Positions 4,996-5,616 of a stretch of DNA of 5,616 nt are shown piece after piece. Position 1 is the first letter of the stretch; each line of letters begins with the position of its first letter. Made by a program: the position numbers and the translations under genes. The notes below the pieces were generated by a model, which was not told the origin of the DNA, did not search any database, and saw only the letters and a program-made list of their open reading frames with translations. The stretch is from Chryseobacterium gleum (GTDB lineage: Bacteria; Bacteroidota; Bacteroidia; Flavobacteriales_D; Sanyastnellaceae), in assembly GCA_945897395.1 (NCBI GenBank), contig CAMDFE010000118.1:1-5616 (forward strand), in the 5' to 3' direction.

Positions 4996-5616
4996 ATGAA
5001 GTTAATTACTGTTGGAACTGTAGCCTTTGATAGCATTGCTACCCCATTTGAATCTCGCGAAAAGGTTATTGGTGGCGCAGCCACTTACATTTCAATGGCT
5101 GCTGCTTATTTGAATGGCGAATGCGGTGTGGTGAGTGTGGTGGGCGATGATTTTCCAACGGCCTTCATGGATGAATTGAAATCGAGAGGAGTAGATTTAG
5201 CTGGACTTCAAATTAAAGAAGGAGAAAAGTCTTTTCATTGGTCTGGAAAGTATCACATGGACATGAACTCGCGCGATACGTTGGCTACAGATCTTAATGT
5301 ATTAGCGACCTTCGAGCCGAACCTTCCAGAGAACTACAGAGATGCGGAATACGTGATGTTGGGAAATTTGGTTCCTGCCGTTCAAATTGCTGTGTTGAAT
5401 CAAATGAACAAGCGTCCGAAATTGGTGGTGTTAGACACCATGAATTTTTGGATGGATGTAGCCCGTGAGGATTTAGATAAAGTTTTCGGGATGGTAGACG
5501 TGGTTACGATTAACGACGAAGAAGCAAGACAATATACAGGCGAGCGTTCCTTGAAGAAGGCTGCTGCGAAAATCTTAACCTTGGGTCCGAAGGCTTTGAT
5601 TATTAAGAAAGGTGAG
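4996..5616 (+). CDS. PfkB/ribokinase-family carbohydrate or nucleoside kinase, N-terminal part
   Basis: The first 207 codons of a kinase that runs off the window. PfkB family members are usually about 300-320 residues, so roughly a third is missing. The family phosphorylates sugars, nucleosides or related alcohols with ATP in the cytoplasm. Visible features are the N-terminal strand LITVGTVAFDSI (3-14), the glycine pair IGGAATY (25-31) of the substrate-binding signature, VSVVGDDFP (46-54), the lid region with WSGKYHMDMNSRDT (82-95), LDTMNFWMD (146-154), the Mg/phosphate-binding N-x-x-E motif in TINDEEA (171-177), and IIKKGE (202-207) leading toward the ATP site. The catalytic GAGD motif lies beyond the window. 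From memory, this variant with the NSRDT and DTMNFW blocks is common in flavobacteria and is annotated only as a sugar kinase or sometimes as adenosine kinase. The substrate is not determinable here. The ATG at 4996 follows the rpmH terminator by 19 bases, and no Shine-Dalgarno sequence is seen. Confidence 0.93.
   Translation, partial: MKLITVGTVAFDSIATPFESREKVIGGAATYISMAAAYLNGECGVVSVVGDDFPTAFMDELKSRGVDLAGLQIKEGEKSFHWSGKYHMDMNSRDTLATDLNVLATFEPNLPENYRDAEYVMLGNLVPAVQIAVLNQMNKRPKLVVLDTMNFWMDVAREDLDKVFGMVDVVTINDEEARQYTGERSLKKAAAKILTLGPKALIIKKGE

Noticed and set aside
4818..5084. A minus-strand open frame of 88 codons opposite rpmH, the terminator and the kinase start.
   Set aside because: It runs through the terminator hairpin and two secure plus-strand genes, and its FFKKKPP segment is just the T tract read backwards.
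1..5616. A hidden defence, mobile or other undescribed multi-gene system.
   Set aside because: Every stretch is accounted for by housekeeping genes or short regulatory gaps. I saw no transposase, integrase, tandem repeats, direct-repeat array or abrupt change of base composition.

Overview
The window is an ordinary stretch of chromosomal housekeeping genes, most likely from a member of the Bacteroidota close to Flavobacteriales. Three things point there. Promoter-like elements match the Bacteroidota pattern (TTTG or TTG, about 19 bases, then TAnnTTTG). Good Shine-Dalgarno sequences are largely absent. The gene content includes a DUF3098 protein next to uppP, and a PfkB-family kinase of a type I recall from flavobacteria. 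I see no mobile element, CRISPR array, tRNA or rRNA, and no gene-free stretch longer than about 75 bases.

Layout. Bases 1-834 (+) hold the end of hemC and all of hemD, two consecutive enzymes of tetrapyrrole (heme) synthesis, joined by an ATGA overlap. They converge on a minus-strand pair at 831-1870: a small DUF3098 membrane protein followed by uppP, the undecaprenyl-pyrophosphate phosphatase of the cell-wall lipid carrier cycle. These two are joined by a TTGA overlap, so uppP starts at TTG. The hemD and uppP stop codons share the palindrome TTAA. A short divergent region (1871-1947) separates the DUF3098-uppP unit from a plus-strand gene for a predicted lipoprotein of the alpha/beta-hydrolase fold (1948-2922). 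Then come aspS (aspartyl-tRNA synthetase, 2947-4701), rpmH (ribosomal protein L34, 4751-4921, too short for many gene finders), a strong intrinsic terminator (4942-4976), and the first 207 codons of a PfkB-family sugar or nucleoside kinase that runs off the window.

How the genes relate. They do not form one pathway. They are several short transcription units: hemC-hemD; DUF3098-uppP; the hydrolase, aspS and rpmH, each with its own promoter-like element; and the kinase after the terminator. The most informative details are regulatory: very short or nearly absent predicted mRNA leaders, a promoter that decides the DUF3098 start codon, stop-start overlaps, and a convergent junction with no intergenic space. 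I found no convincing undescribed system.
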